Shown here: in pieces, positions 21,886 to 33,248 of the stretch
Position numbering within the stretch: position 1 is the stretch's first letter
How the letters are laid out: the number at the start of each line of letters is the position of its first letter
Origin: Lumbricus terrestris
Taxonomy: Eukaryota > Annelida > Clitellata > Crassiclitellata > Lumbricidae
Reading direction: 5' to 3'
NCBI GenBank assembly: GCA_949752735.1
Contig: OX457052.1
Coordinates: 37,112,868-37,176,867, forward strand
Length of the DNA: 64,000 nt
Notes under the pieces: generated by a model
Databases searched by the model: none
The model's input: the letters and a program-made list of their open reading frames with translations, nothing else
Told to the model about the DNA's origin: nothing
Translations under genes and position numbers: made by a program

Positions 21886-23344
21886 TGTTACGCGCGGGGG
21901 CGCTAGCTGTCCATAACTATTTCCTGCCCAATTAATGGGTTCCACAGCTGTGCGCTCCCCTGGGCGTTGTTGAGGGAGTCTGGGTCCCAGATCAAGGGTT
22001 TCCTGGTCGGTAAGGGGCCCCACCCTTCCCTGTAGGGTTTCCTTATTGTCAATGGTGGCCGGTTCAAGTCCTAACCTAGGGTGTGAGCTTCTCTGGTAAC
22101 CTTCCTCAGGATGGGCCGGTATCGGACATATGTGCGCGGTGTCTGTTGAGATCACAACAGCCCCTGTGATAGGGTGCTTATCTGGGTTCGATCCCTCAAC
22201 ATTTCCCCTAGCTCCACTACCCGCTACACTTTCAGTTAGGGACTTAACTCTTGCCTCATTCTCTTCTTGGCGAGAATTCAGTCTGTCCTGTTGTACAGAA
22301 ACCTGGCCTAATTCATCGGTTAAACTGGTTAGAATATCAGCCTGGCGCTCCATAAATTGTTCTATAGTTGCCATTTGTCGGTATATTAAAACCAGGTCAG
22401 GGTTTGCTGAATGGTCAGTCGTTCCCATATCAACCGTTTCTTCAGGACATCTCCTGTCCTCCTCGTGTCCTGTTTCCATCTGTAGTACCCCGTCTGAGTC
22501 ACTGTCCGAGTCCATCGGGTTTTAATAGCAATAATTAATACACAGTTTCCTTATTTAAGCGTTATTTATTTTACAATTAATCGGGTGACTGTCCGTCGCT
22601 CATTATCAATTATTTGTACAGTAGTAGAAACGAAATCAATAGTAATGAGTCGCTATCAAGGTCTTCTAAATACTAACTATGCTCCTTTACTAATTTAAGA
22701 TTTATTCTCCCAGTTCACAGACTGAGTAGATTCAATTAAACAGCGTCAGAATTAGCAATGCAAGTTTTATCGATTCACACTTAATTCTGGTTCGAGCTCA
22801 ATAGGTTAGCATGGCTATACTTCCCTGTTCCATTGATATATTCAAGACAGCCGAATCACGTTTCCCGTCTTGTAAGATCTATTGTGTCTTCAGCCAACGT
22901 CACAATTTCTTCCATAAAATTTCGATTATTCGTTTAATCGGTGCCCGAAACGATTCACCATCATTTATCGACAACCCAATTACCAAGGAACCTTGTCCTC
23001 CTGGTTCTGGAAACTTGCCGGAGCCGGATCTGTATAATTTTACCACAATTTAAGAAATCGATCGACATAGATGTCACCCGTTCAATTTCCTTGTCCACAC
23101 TGACAGTTTGCGCGTTAATTTTGCCTAAGAAGATCGCTTCTTGGCGCCTAAAACATCGCGTGATGTCCAACCAATCAAAAATCGCAGGTGGTGGAATATT
23201 CCATTGGCAAATGCATGGGGAAGATAAAAATAGCGATGACCGCATCGATTTGCGCTAAGCATAGCACCCATGAATTCTCAATAGAAATAGCGGCCTTACT
23301 GAAGTAAATAAGTAAGGTAGCCAGTAGCAACCTGGTTCGCTACA
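21886..23344 (-). mobile_element. Solo LTR of Gypsy-1 family
   Basis: A 1459-bp LTR in reverse orientation with 4-bp duplication GTAT (21882-21885 and 23345-23348) and no internal sequence, the product of LTR-LTR recombination. It is more diverged from the Gypsy-1 LTRs than they are from each other. The LTR-borne Gag start (ATG at 22515) is still open for the whole U5 part, with about 17 amino-acid changes over 209 residues. Confidence 0.93.
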
Positions 23345-23387
23345 GTATAGGCCTAGTCATAGCACCGCTGGGATGTCTGACCACTTA

Positions 23388-23813
23388 GGAGCCGTCCATA
23401 AAGTAGCCTACGTCACGCTATTTTTGACCATTTTTAACCCCCCTCCTCCCCCCTGTCACAAGCTGTCACAAATCTCGGACACCCCCTAAAGTACTTCACA
23501 CTTTCGAAAAAATTTTAAAACATAACCATTTACCTAACCATAGGATACTATCCCTAATCCCTCTGATAGTGACGAGTGTCCCTAAACGCTTTGATAGTGA
23601 CGGGAAATCAACTTTTATCCCGCCAGGCCGGGTTTTAGACACGCCTGGCCGGGCCGGGTCGGATTTTAGGTACTAAGAAAAAATATATAAAAGAATTTAA
23701 AAAATAAATGTGTGACGTCACACATGGCCTGACCCCCTCCCCCTGTCACAAACTGTCACACTTTCTTACACCCCACTCCCCCCTGGAGCGTGACGTACTT
23801 TATGGACGGCCCC
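23388..23813. mobile_element. MITE-A copy 1 (27-bp terminal inverted repeats, 3-bp TSD)
   Basis: The left end, slightly degraded, starts GGAGCCGTCCATAAAGTA; the right end is the complement of GGGGCCGTCCATAAAGTACG. Duplication TTA flanks it (23385-23387, 23814-23816); copy II at about 44549 has a single TTA at the empty site. Non-coding, with internal GTCACAAACTGTCACA repeats. The 3-bp duplication is the size made by PIF/Harbinger elements, but the superfamily is not proven. Confidence 0.85.
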
Positions 23814-23951
23814 TTATGTAAGCTACCGAAGGATCTAACTAATAATTAGGCATACGACTAACTATTAATTAGATCCATGGGTAGTCTATTTGAGCCTAAT
23901 CTCTACGCTGCGCTTTAATGCCATATGTGGCCCGATATCCCGTGATGCTAT

Positions 23952-23987
<36 letters not shown>

Positions 23988-24950
23988 TATTCTTTAATGT
24001 ATCAGCTGCAAACGCACTCTGATTTACAAGCATACAAAAACACAATACATAAAAAACAAATACAGGACAAATATGGCAGCCATCAACGGCGCCCACTCAT
24101 AGCTCTAGCCTACTGATGGTAATGTCACAACGACAGAGTTATTCTTAGGCAAAACTCTATGTCTATAGGCTATGCCTATGACTATGCTACAATTAATATC
24201 AATACGCCCAGTAATATAAAACAGTTAAGCTTACTTCATAAGAGTCTCATTATTGCTTCAAATTTATTAATGTCCAATTACACTAATGGACACAAATCAT
24301 TTATTTAAGAAAATATACACTTTAAGTCCGTAAATATAGGGGGCGATTTTTGGTAGGGAGAGATTTTGTATCGCAGAGGGGGAGATTCTTTTTCGATCGG
24401 GGAGACTTTGTTCCGATACAGAGTCTCCCCCGGAGACTCTGTATCAGCAAGGGGGAGACTCTGTTTCGGGGTGAGACTTTATTTCGTGACACCGTCGCAT
24501 AGTCTGTTTCGCAATAGAGACTCCGACGGGAGACTTTAGGGGTAGGCTCTGATGACACTCCACCGGATTAAACTTTCTGTTATGTTCGCGATCTTCTGTA
24601 TGTTTAGAATCAAATTCACATCCGTGCAATCAAGTCTCCAGGGGTAGTATTATAGGGACGACCAGAGCAGCACGCAGATGTTTTCGTCCGGGTAAGGACG
24701 CCAGAACTGATGTCAGTCACTAGACTAGACAGTTAGTCAGCTTCTGTGGGGCTTCAGTATGCCGACAAAATAGATAGAGAATAATACGCTTGTCACCAAG
24801 ATTAGTGGTTGTGCATGACAATTGCATCTCCTACCACGAAGAAATTGCTCAGTGAACGAGTTTTTACGTGTGTCATCTCATCACCTTTTAGCCGAGAGGC
24901 AACTAGGCGAAGCGATTCTAAATACAACAAATTTGCTTACTACACAATCG
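23814..24950 (+). repeat. Host core repeat copy I, right part
   Basis: Parallel to 44549-45423. It contains a family-b SINE/LINE tail insertion (23951-24165) absent from copy II, and the hairpin-rich GGGGGAGACT segment at 24340-24495 with GATACAGAGTCTCCCCC facing its near complement. No gene was seen. Confidence 0.7.
23951..24165 (-). repeat. SINE/LINE tail fragment (family b) with (AAGT)n tail
   Basis: An eight-unit (AAGT)n array followed by 'tattctttaatgtatcagct' and 'gcaaacgcactctg'. It is missing from the same site in copy II (44695-44712), so it is a true insertion. It is minus oriented with a tetranucleotide 3' tail. Confidence 0.6.
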
Positions 24951-24954
24951 TCTC

Positions 24955-25180
24955 TTTTATTCATTTATTTCTCCATTTAAAGAGCGCTCCTTCAAGATAA
25001 CTACTCAGAGGCGCTCTCGCCTACAGTGCGGACACTGCATTGGAGTTTCGCGCCGAAACGCTCGAGCAATAGCAAATGCAGAACTTGCTCAAGGTCCCTA
25101 TAAGATGGTTTGAAGTGAATTCGAACTTGCAATCATCTGGCTGCAGGGCAACGAACATGCCCATTACACCACCACGACCC
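24955..25180 (-). repeat. tRNA-derived SINE family a
   Basis: On the minus strand, a tRNA-like head (GGTGTAATGGGC A-box-like, AAGTTCGAATTC B-box-like) is followed by a 'ccttgagcaag' body and a tail 'gcgcctctgagtag..gaaggagcgct' ending in (AAATGAATA)-type repeats. The tail matches the 3' ends of the LINEs at 57587-58175, 29053-29325 and 19826-20607, the usual sign of a SINE mobilised by a LINE. Confidence 0.75.
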
Positions 25181-25559
25181 ATGCTGAACGACAATCGTCA
25201 TTGTCATTCATCTAGTACACTACCGTATTCATTGCTTTGTAAGCTGATGTAACCTGTCGTCGAGTTCTGATTTGCAAATAAAGCAATCAACGGCTCTGAT
25301 TTGTTGGGCGCATTTTATGTGGGGCCATTAATATGCAAACTCAAAAGAAACTGAACTAGGGTTTTTGCGGAAATCGCTTCCACAACCATTATAGGTAGGC
25401 TAATCGTCATCTACGAAATATATTTTATAGAGTGCCACGCAAAAGTCCAGCGTAGGAAATCAGCCTGTTCACGAGCGTTGAGTCAAGTCAGAAGGGTTGT
25501 CCAAAAGAGCAGTGCGAAGGAGGTCGTAGTCTGGGTAGCAGTGGGTACGGTACCAAAGA

Positions 25560-26120
25560 ATCAGAGGCGGCAGAGTAGCTGTTTTGGTGGGTGGTGTTTA
25601 GGTCGAGAGTTGAAGACGGAGGATCAGTTGTGTCGGGGTAAGAGCGCCAATAGAGGTGAGACTTTAGTGTCGAAGGGAAAGTCCGAGGAGTGATAGCGTA
25701 GGGAAGTGATGGTGGTTGACCGGAAAAGATGGAGGAGGAACGGACATAGAGCGGAATTCAGGATTAAGAGCATTTCCGAGGCGTGGAACAGTGGTTGATA
25801 TGGCTCGGTTGGAGATTTTGAGGTGGGCAGTGACAGGAGGTCGAGCAACAGTGAGACAGGAGAATGATCGGGTAGAGCGGGTTGGCTGAAAAGTGAAGAG
25901 TTTACGAAGAGTTTACGATATATTGGCTGAGAGTATTGAAAGAGATTTGTAGATTAAGGAACATGGATAGGACTTTGAGATGGATTCGTTCTGGGATGTT
26001 TAGCCAATGGAGTGATTTCAGGATTGGAGTGATGTTTTGATTTTCAGGTGACGGCTGTGGCTAATCGATTGTGATGAGTGAGAGGCGCTTCAGTTGTGTG
26101 GAACCAATGTTAAGGAAATG
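25560..26120 (-). mobile_element. LINE 3' end fragment, decayed (copy in gene 2 unit)
   Basis: Same fragment as 330-905, minus strand, with LRKLFTFQPTRSTRSFSC, ARPPVTAHLKISNRAI and PRLGNAL blocks in broken frames. It lies within the proposed intron 2 of gene 2. Confidence 0.7.
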
Positions 26121-26169
26121 GGAATTACAATAGTAGGCAGCTGCAACTAAAAAGAAATTGAAATTCTAC

Positions 26170-26571
26170 CTTCTGATGGCCTCGAATAGTAAGAAGTTTT
26201 CGGTGTGCCATCTGTGGTCATGGCGACAGTGGACTCATCTGCGACTTCATCTGTTGCTTTGAATTTTCCCTCTGTGATCTTAGTGATTTCATTCACTGTT
26301 ACAGTAGATATTGGTGTAGGTGTGTAGAGTGCAGTGTTTATATCGTTCGAAGATTTACTATTGCTGGAAACTTCGGTTGATGGTTCACTTGTTGTGCGAA
26401 GTGAAACCCTAGGTTCAGTTGGGAATGGTGCATGACCTTGAGAAGTGGGAAAAGCAACTTCAGTGTTTGAAGTGGTTTGTTTGTCAGTTTTTGTTGATCT
26501 TTCATTTTCTAAACCGTCAGTATTTGGGTTTGTCCACTGACTGTTGGAATAACTCGGTGACTCTTGTCCAG
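26170..26571 (-). CDS. Gene 2 exon 2: Ser/Thr-rich stalk exon
   Basis: A 402-nt open exon with acceptor GCTACAG (26578-26572) and donor GTAGAA from 26169, phase 1-1. It encodes about 134 residues beginning GQESPSYSNSQWTNPNTDG and ending near YYSRPSEG, rich in Thr, Ser, Pro and Glu, with no Cys, as in a mucin-like linker. It is closest to the gene 3 exon. Intron 1 carries MITE-A copy 2. Intron 2 is proposed to reach 6704 and to contain Gypsy-1, the solo LTR, a LINE and a SINE. Confidence 0.72.
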
Positions 26572-26650
26572 CTGTAGCAAATCAATAGTTAGCATGGAAT
26601 GTACACCATCATCAATAGACATTTATGAGTCATACGAAACATATCCTAAA

Positions 26651-27065
26651 GGGGCCGTCCATAAAGTACGTCACGCTATTTTTGACCACTTTTGACCCCC
26701 CTCCCCCCTGTCACAAACTGTCACAAATCTCGGACCCCCCCCTAAAGTACGTCACACTTTCGAACAAAAAATTTAAAAACATAACCATTTACCTAACCCT
26801 CTAAACCCTAGGATACTATCCCTAATCCCTCTGATAGTGACGTGTGTCCCTAAACGCTTTGATAGTGACGGGAAATCAACTTTTATCCCGCCAGGCCGGG
26901 TTTTAGACACGCCTGGCCGGGCCGGGTCGGATTTTAATTTAAAAAATAAATGTGTGACGTCGCACATGGCCTAAACCCCCTTCCCTCTGTCACAAACTGT
27001 CACACTTTCTTCCCCCCCTCCAACCCCCCCCCCTCTGGAGCGTGACGTACTTTATGGACGGCCCC
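26651..27065. mobile_element. MITE-A copy 2 (intact ends)
   Basis: A 415-bp element with perfect 27-bp inverted ends starting GGGGCCGTCCATAAAGTACG and 3-bp duplication AAA (26648-26650, 27066-27068). Gene 3 keeps the empty site near 47517 ('catatccgaaatgtg'). The inside holds C-rich tracts, a palindromic 'ccaggccggg..cctggccggg' stretch and no ORF. It sits in intron 1 of gene 2. Confidence 0.88.
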
Positions 27066-27868
27066 AAATGTGAACTGAACGTGATGTTTCAACCTAAAAT
27101 ATATTTAGCGTTTCGAAATAGTATTTTTATCTTGTTTTGATGCAGTGCCATCAGGGGCACTGTATAGGCAGTTGGTAATGATATAGAATATGCTTAGGCA
27201 TACTCAAAATTTATGCTTAATTATATTCTATAACACCACAAGGCATAGGCTATTCTATCGATTTCAGCACCAGTCCAACCGATTGGTCCTTGTTAAGTGG
27301 TTTGCCTAGATAACTAATGTAACTGTTATGAATGAAAGTAGGCTAAACGTGATACCTGAAAAACAATTTTTTTTCAATAAAAAGTATTTAAAATTTCAAG
27401 CTGTCTGTCACTAAATAGTGGAATTCAAAATTTTTGCCGGATAGTAACACGAGGAAAAAGACAATGAAGTTGTTGTCAAAATTATCATTTCCAATTTATA
27501 CTTACGATAAAAGAACATCTGACATACTAGGTTGAGATAGCGGCTGGTAATAAATTCTCTTTAATTTAAAAACCTTATAATAATCGGATAGCCTAATGAT
27601 AATTGACAGCATAAAAAATTACAGGATGAATGGATGATTCACATCAAAGCATCATTTAACAATAGCTCAAACAGAGTCGAAGACGAGAGCTCTGAAATTG
27701 AGTTCAATATGCTAAAGACTATCGACTCATTGCGGAATTAAATCACAAGTGACATTATGAATCACTTATGCTAGTTTTTCTTGAAGATCTAACTTAATAG
27801 TCAAATCTAAAGTTCTAAACTCATATTGCGATACGTCAAGCACAAGTGAAACGCATGATTGCACTTAC

Positions 27869-27932
27869 TGACTATCGTATTGAAAATGACGATAGCTAAG
27901 AAAACATTCTCCGAGCTAAAAACTCGAAACAT
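27869..27932 (-). CDS. Gene 2 exon 1: signal peptide exon
   Basis: ATG at 27932-27930, 21 codons plus one base, donor GTAAGT at 27868-27863. It encodes MFRVFSSEN followed by hydrophobic VFLAIVIFNTIV, a cleavable signal peptide. The phase-1 donor matches exon 2. The start is fixed by conservation with genes 1, 3 and 4 and by a TATA box 35 bases upstream. Confidence 0.72.
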
Positions 27933-27962
27933 TTTCAGGCAACAGTTGACACGGATCCTAAA

Positions 27963-27971
27963 CTGTTTATA
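27963..27971 (-). promoter_or_regulatory. TATA box of gene 2
   Basis: The minus strand reads TATAAACAG, aligned with the TATA boxes of genes 1 and 3 in a conserved CGACGTATAAA context. Confidence 0.6.
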
Positions 27972-28379
27972 CGTCGTTATATCATTCGATTGTACGTTAG
28001 ATAGGACGTTCACGATCGAAATCGTTAACTAGAGCTGACTCTGGTTGGACAGCGTTTTCCTATTTTATTCGGTCCTCTAAACGACAACTCATCCATCAGT
28101 TTTGTCAAGCACAGACTGCGATGTCGCATCGCCGAGACCACCATGATATAGATTTCTTTAGAACAAAAAGTAGTGTCTTTTTTCATCGGATTTCACTAGG
28201 CACATGCGTTTAAAGATTATAAGATTATGACCAGCAATGGTTTCAAATAATATCAAATTATTGTGGCAACAGATTGTTTCCTTCCACTTGTCGTATAATG
28301 TTGTGAATGTGTTGGAGCGATATTCACATAAAATAGGCTGACAATGTGGAATGTTCAAGATTCTACTGACCTGTTATTA

Positions 28380-28760
28380 TTGGTTAATGGGATGTCACGG
28401 TTTTCTGGCTGCTTATGCACTAGTGTATGCGTGGTCTAATGTCGGCTGCCGACAGATGTCAATTTGCTACAAGCCTGTTATCTTCATGAGACATTGCAGG
28501 TAGGCATATTTTACATTGGCTCCATCTCATACTAGTCAAAAGTACAATGTTGAGGATTGGCTATTACGCACTAGTATGCACTGCCACAAGATGTTTGTCT
28601 CTTGGCAGACATTTTATTGGATGCATGTACACTAGTGTCTGCATGCCGTAGTGTCTGCTATTATCATATATTACTTGTAAGCTACTTGCGGACATGTTGG
28701 TTCTCAGTTTCTTTGGACAATGCGAGCGTTTTATCAGTTCCATCTGATACTAGTTAAACG
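28380..28760 (-). repeat. Tandem upstream modules of gene 2
   Basis: Two diverged modules (28380-28560 and 28600-28760) match those before genes 1 and 3, including GTCTGC and ATCTGATACTAGTTAAA-like blocks. From 28780 to 29040 the sequence still aligns with 3100-3190 (gene 1) and 51080-51180 (gene 3). Confidence 0.5.
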
Positions 28761-29052
28761 ATATACCTTGTGGGCACTTTGATATCGAATGCATGAAGGC
28801 GTAGCTGTTCGTAACAGCAAACAGTTCGCTAGGATGGTAAATGATACTCACCGACGTCACAACCGTTTGGACTCAACCGTCAAACTTCTGAGATCACCCG
28901 ACATTTTATGCGACGTCGCAGATAATTGTACGAACGCCGATGAGAAACAGCAGCAGATGACGCCAAAGGCAGCGACAGACAGAGTATTATACATAGGCTA
29001 TGTTCCAAGACTAGTGTCCATGTATCAATAACATACAATAAATATTTACTGT

Positions 29053-29325
29053 TTTGTATTGTATTGTATTGTATTGAAACATTTATAAAGCGCCTCTAGT
29101 AGGGTGAACCGTTCAGAGGCGCTCCCAGTGCGCAAGGCCCCGCGAGAAGAAGCAGGTTTTAAGAAGAGCCAGAGCAGAGGAGAGACTGACAGACAGAAGT
29201 GTAGAGCGGGCACAAGGAGACAGATAATTCCAGAGAGAAGGACCAATTGAGACAAAAGATCGAGACTGAGCCATAACAGTTCTAGGCCGAGGAACCAATA
29301 GGTCAAGTCTGGGGACCATAAAAAA
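29053..29325 (-). mobile_element. 5'-truncated LINE 3' end with (ATACA)n tail
   Basis: Minus-strand motifs LLVPRPRTVMAQSRSFVSIG and GPSLWNYL match late ORF2 of the LINE at 19826-20607. The tail is (TATTG)n on the plus strand at 29053-29078, preceded by the shared 'agcgcctct...cagaggcgctcccagtgcg' stretch. From 29330 to 30100 no gene or element could be supported. Confidence 0.75.
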
Positions 29326-30099
29326 TGTTCTCTACCAATGGCCTTTACTGGGAACAAGCAATTATTGCAAAAAAATCGGAATTATTATGTATTGAACATT
29401 TTGTAACCATAATTGCTTTTAGTGCTACAGTTTAAGACTTTGAGTTAGTGTTATGAGAGACTTGATGTACAGCAATGTTCCAAAAATTGCATTAGATTCT
29501 GTTTTCACAATCTATGAGCATAGAAAATGTAAATTTTTCTTTAATTTTGTGATTGAAGAATCATTAATTATACACTTGTTGATGGTGTTTTTGTGATGCT
29601 AAACATTGTATTCATTGCATTGTATATTTTATGTAATGTCGTCAACTGACATTGATGTCATAAAACGGCGTTAAACTTTGAAATAATAATGCCATCGGGT
29701 TGAAGAAGTCTCTAGTGTGATCTATAACACGTCAAACAAATTTTTATCGACGGCAACGGTCTTTCATCTCTTAAACTGTCGTTAAACTCTGGAGCCATCC
29801 ATGACTTCGGTTAGTTTCGTACACAGTCTCGATGATTCTAGGAGTCAGAATAAGATTGACATTAAACGTCAATTACAGCTAAAATATGAGAGATCACGTT
29901 TAACAAGAGTAATTCAAATTTGAATTGTTGTTCTGGTTCAGTTTAGCTATTGACTTCAAATTTTATTCAGGGAGCGACAATAATTTAATATTCATTTATG
30001 GATCGAAATTTAATAGTAGGCTAGGTCTCATTATGGGACTACCTGCGATGACTAGATAAGACCGTCGATGACTTTACATCATTTGAAACATCCTAGTGC

Positions 30100-30387
30100 A
30101 TCAACAAATTTCCTTTTCGATATTACAAGTTATATTGCGTGGGTCCGATATTTACATGGACAGATAATTTATGAAGCTGCAGCACTTTGCAATAGATATG
30201 TTATTGGTCAGTCATATTATTTTTATTGGCTGCTTGTGCTCTAGTGCCTGCTGCTACTTGATATTATGCTGCTGGCAGACGTGCTGGCATTCAGTTTCGC
30301 CAGACAATGCGGTTATTGTATGCGAACCATCTGCTATCAGCAATTATTATTATACAATATTGACTGCACATGCTGTCCAATATCGTT
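30100..30387. repeat. Segment duplicated at 51640-51830
   Basis: Shares 'gctgctggcagacgtgctgg', 'cagacaatgc.gttattgtat' and 'cactgcacatgctgtc'-type blocks with 51720-51830, and both end in (CATT)n beside a SINE tail. It resembles the upstream modules of the stalk genes (TGCTGCCA..GATATTA). No coding sequence was seen. Confidence 0.5.
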
Positions 30388-30436
30388 TCATTCATTCATT
30401 CATTTCAGAAATTTATATAGCGACCTTTCAAGAAGT
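30388..30436 (-). repeat. SINE family a 3' tail fragment
   Basis: (CATT)n followed by 'cagaaatttatatagcgacc' and 'tttcaagaag'. It matches the start of the fuller copy at 51831-52050 and is cut off by the family-b element. Confidence 0.5.
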
Positions 30437-30668
30437 AATAATAATAATAATAATATTTTTTCTTTAATTAAACGCCTGCAAGACGCACTGCGCTTTACAT
30501 TTACAGGTTATGCAGTAATCTTAATTAAACTTAACTACCAACTGAACAGATAGCTTTTGTAATTACACGGCGCCAATGGCAGCCTTCAAAGCAAATCCGC
30601 CCAACGGGGGCTCGAACTCACTACCTCTCGCACTCTTGGCCAGCGTGTTAACCACTACTCTACCGCCC
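30437..30668 (-). repeat. tRNA-derived SINE family b
   Basis: The minus strand has a tRNA-like head GGCGGTAGAGTAGTGGTTAA with a B-box-like GAGTTCGAGCC, and a 3' part 'gcagtgcgtcttgcaggcg' ending in (ATT)n on that strand. The 3' part is the same as the fragments at 15552 and 23951. From 30670 to 31020 only a C-run and short unassigned sequence were seen. Confidence 0.65.
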
Positions 30669-31120
30669 CCGCCCCCCCCCAAAAAAAGTCCACTCAGGAG
30701 TGCTGCCTAATCCCGATCCATCCGCGGTGACACGAAATGGGTCTTAAGTTAAGCTGCTGTCTGTTTTTTAAGCTATTTTTGATGCATTGTGTGTCAGGAC
30801 CAGACTGTCCCAGACAATGAAATCATCTTCACGGCATCACCGCTCAGAGGAACTACCCTCAGATTGGTTGCAAGGCCCATTCCGGATCCCCTCTGCAACC
30901 GAATGTTTGACAATCAAAATGTTTGCACGCGAACTGCTTGATTATATTAGCATAAGCTTACTTTGCATTGTCTTTAATCTTGATTTGTTGCCAAATAACT
31001 TATTTACTGACTGACTGATCTAATTGTTTGATTGATTAAGTGGTTGATTGAGTGATCTATTGATATGCAGTCCATTTTAAAATTAACTTTAAGTGGGAAA
31101 TAACCAGTAAATCCAAACGG

Positions 31121-31291
31121 TTCGGCAGCCGAAGGGTTGCAGGTTCGAATCCAACTAAAGGCACCGCGTAGGGATCTTGGGCAAGTCCTTCACTTGCAGT
31201 TACTCAGCGCTTGGCGTGAAACTCCGATGCAGTGTCCGCTCTGTAGTAGCACCTCCGAATAGCGAGACTGAAGAGTCGCTATAACAAGTGC
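31121..31291 (+). repeat. SINE family a, plus strand, tail missing
   Basis: B-box GGTTCGAATCC at 31142, body 'cttgggcaagtccttcactt', then 'gaaactccgatgcagtgtcc'. It is diverged from the copies at 24955 and 45424. Confidence 0.65.
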
Positions 31292-31354
31292 ACATGCAAA
31301 AAACAACCAAAAACAAACAAACATTAGTAACGTTATTCTATTAACATTCCCATT

Positions 31355-31541
31355 TCGTGGTGAAGTGGGTTTATTCGTTGCCTTGCAGGTTCGAATGCAC
31401 CTCAAGCCGCCTCGTGGTGACCTTGAGCAAGTCCTTCACTCGCAATTGCGCATGCGCTTGGGAGTGAAACTCCGATTCAGTGTCCACGCTGTAGAAATCA
31501 GTAGAAATCTTGTAGGGGCACTATGAAAAGTGCACATGCAT
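31355..31541 (+). repeat. SINE family a, plus strand, second tandem copy
   Basis: 'tggtgaagtgggtttattcg' head with GCAGGTTCGAATGC B-box region, 'accttgagcaagtccttcac' body and 'gaaactccgattcagtgtcc'. It follows the copy at 31121 in the same orientation. Confidence 0.65.
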
Positions 31542-31559
31542 ACATACAGTTTGAAGATC

Positions 31560-32250
31560 CAAAACTCGAGTTTTTAATTCAACTTAACCCTCGGGCTACC
31601 AGAGGGGGTGGTATCCACCCCTAGGTTTTTTCCGAATCAAACTTGTTCCGTTTGGAATAAAATTTTGACGTGTTAGGTAGCTGTAGGGGGTTCATTGGCA
31701 CACATTTTGAGCTAAAATTTTTGACGATGCCCCTACCAAACAAAAGTTACACCAGGGATACCCAAGGGACTAGGGGGGGAGGTGGATACCACCACCCTAG
31801 ATTATCGACTATAACTTTTGTTCCCTTTTTATATGAAGAGATACAAATTATACCATTCTATAGAGGGAATGTGGGGCTACATTTCGATGCTCATTGAGTT
31901 GTCTTTTGACAACCGGAAGTGCTCAAAATAAATTAAAATATATATAAAGGTGCTTTATTTTCATAAAATGTTCATTTTTTTTCTATTATAGCTTATCCAT
32001 AATTTATTTTTTAATAGAAATAAATTATGCCATTCTGTAGAGGGCATTTAGGGCTATTTTCTGATACCAAAATTAATAATTTGTCTTTTGATGACCGGAA
32101 GTGCTCAAAATAAATTAAAATGTGTGTAAATGTTGGGTTTTTTACAACGCAAGCCGATATGATATGTCTGCGTAAACGTTTTTCAGCAACTACAACATGT
32201 TTTTTTTGATTGAACATAAAACAGACTTATTACTAGTTTTTATAGTTGAA
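31560..32250. repeat. Unassigned AT-rich repeat with internal duplication
   Basis: Two direct copies of about 90 bases (31851-31940 and 32028-32122) share 'accattct.tagagggcat', 'ttgtcttttga.gaccggaa' and 'gtgctcaaaataaattaaaa'. Also present is a G-rich 'agggggtggtatccacccct' motif and its partial inverse at 31775-31797. No coding sequence. Confidence 0.5.
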
Positions 32251-32285
32251 CATTGGACTTTATTATAATATAATAAAGTCCAATG
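32251..32285. other. Near-perfect 35-bp palindrome
   Basis: CATTGGACTTTATTATA, one A, then its exact complement. It could form a cruciform or an RNA hairpin. It lies next to the 3' end of a LINE fragment on the minus strand. Confidence 0.8.
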
Positions 32286-33080
32286 ATTGGCAACATAACC
32301 GGTGAGAAATAAGGTCGATTCCAAAAAACATATACTTACGCATAGGGAATAAATTAGATTCTGTGTGTTTTAAACATGATTTATATATAAAAAATAGAAA
32401 TAGTTTACATATTATGTAATCCTGTGGGAACCCATTCCAGACAACTGGGCCGATCACAGAAAATGTTCTATGCTGCATCGTTGCAGTTCGTGCAAAAGGG
32501 ACCAATAGCAATCCCTTCTGTGCAGAACGATACATAGTGGAGCAACAAAGCTCTTGCAAGTAGTGTGGGCAATTCCAAGCTGGCATTGCCTAACTAGGTC
32601 AGCGATCCTAAATTCAATGCGCTGTCGAGTAGGAAGCCAGTGTAATGTCTCCAGCATATAGCTGGATACATGATCAAATTTAGGGATACATGTATGTCCA
32701 ATTAAACGTGCTGCAGAGCGTACGACTCTGTTTAAGCACATTATTCGATTGGATGGGAGGCCAGAGTAAAGTGACGAACAATAGTCAAGACGGAAAGTAA
32801 TGACGGAATGGACCAGAGTGGTGAGAGCACTAGATGTCAGTGAACGAGCAATTGTGCGAAGCTGACGCAGTTGATAGCAACAGTCTCGAGCAAGTCGGTG
32901 AATGTGAGGAGCAAATTTGAGCTCTTGGTCCACCAGGACACCAAGGTCACGGACCGTACTTGAGAAAGTGTAAGTGGAGAATTCAGTCACAAGTGCATCG
33001 AAGTCAATTTTAGCAAGTTGCTTACGATTGCCCAGCCAGATAAATTTAGTCTTAGTTGGATTTAGATATTGGATTATAAT
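32286..33080 (-). mobile_element. LINE ORF2 C-terminal fragment, frameshifted
   Basis: The minus strand starts near KTKFIWLGNRKQLAKIDFDA (33070), then TVRDLGVLVDQELKFAPHIH, TFRLDYCSSLYSGLPSNRI and LETLHWLPTRQRIEFRIADL; a frameshift near 32570 leads to VPFARTATMQHRTFSVIGPV. It belongs to the same broad CR1/L2-like group as 19826-20607 but a different subfamily. Not functional. Confidence 0.85.
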
Positions 33081-33248
33081 ACATATACCCAGGGGCTTCT
33101 ATCCCTATACATGGCGGGCGCAGCTTGCGCCCAGTAAAAAATAGGGGGGGATCAGAAGACAGCCACAATTCACGTCGATGAGCGTGAAGACTAAAAAAGT
33201 CATCAACTTTTTGGCGGCGAAAATAGATAAATTTCGAGATTTCGCCGG

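Noticed and set aside
30570..30668. A functional tRNA gene
   Set aside because: Only A-box- and B-box-like sequences of a SINE head; no cloverleaf with paired acceptor ends could be drawn.
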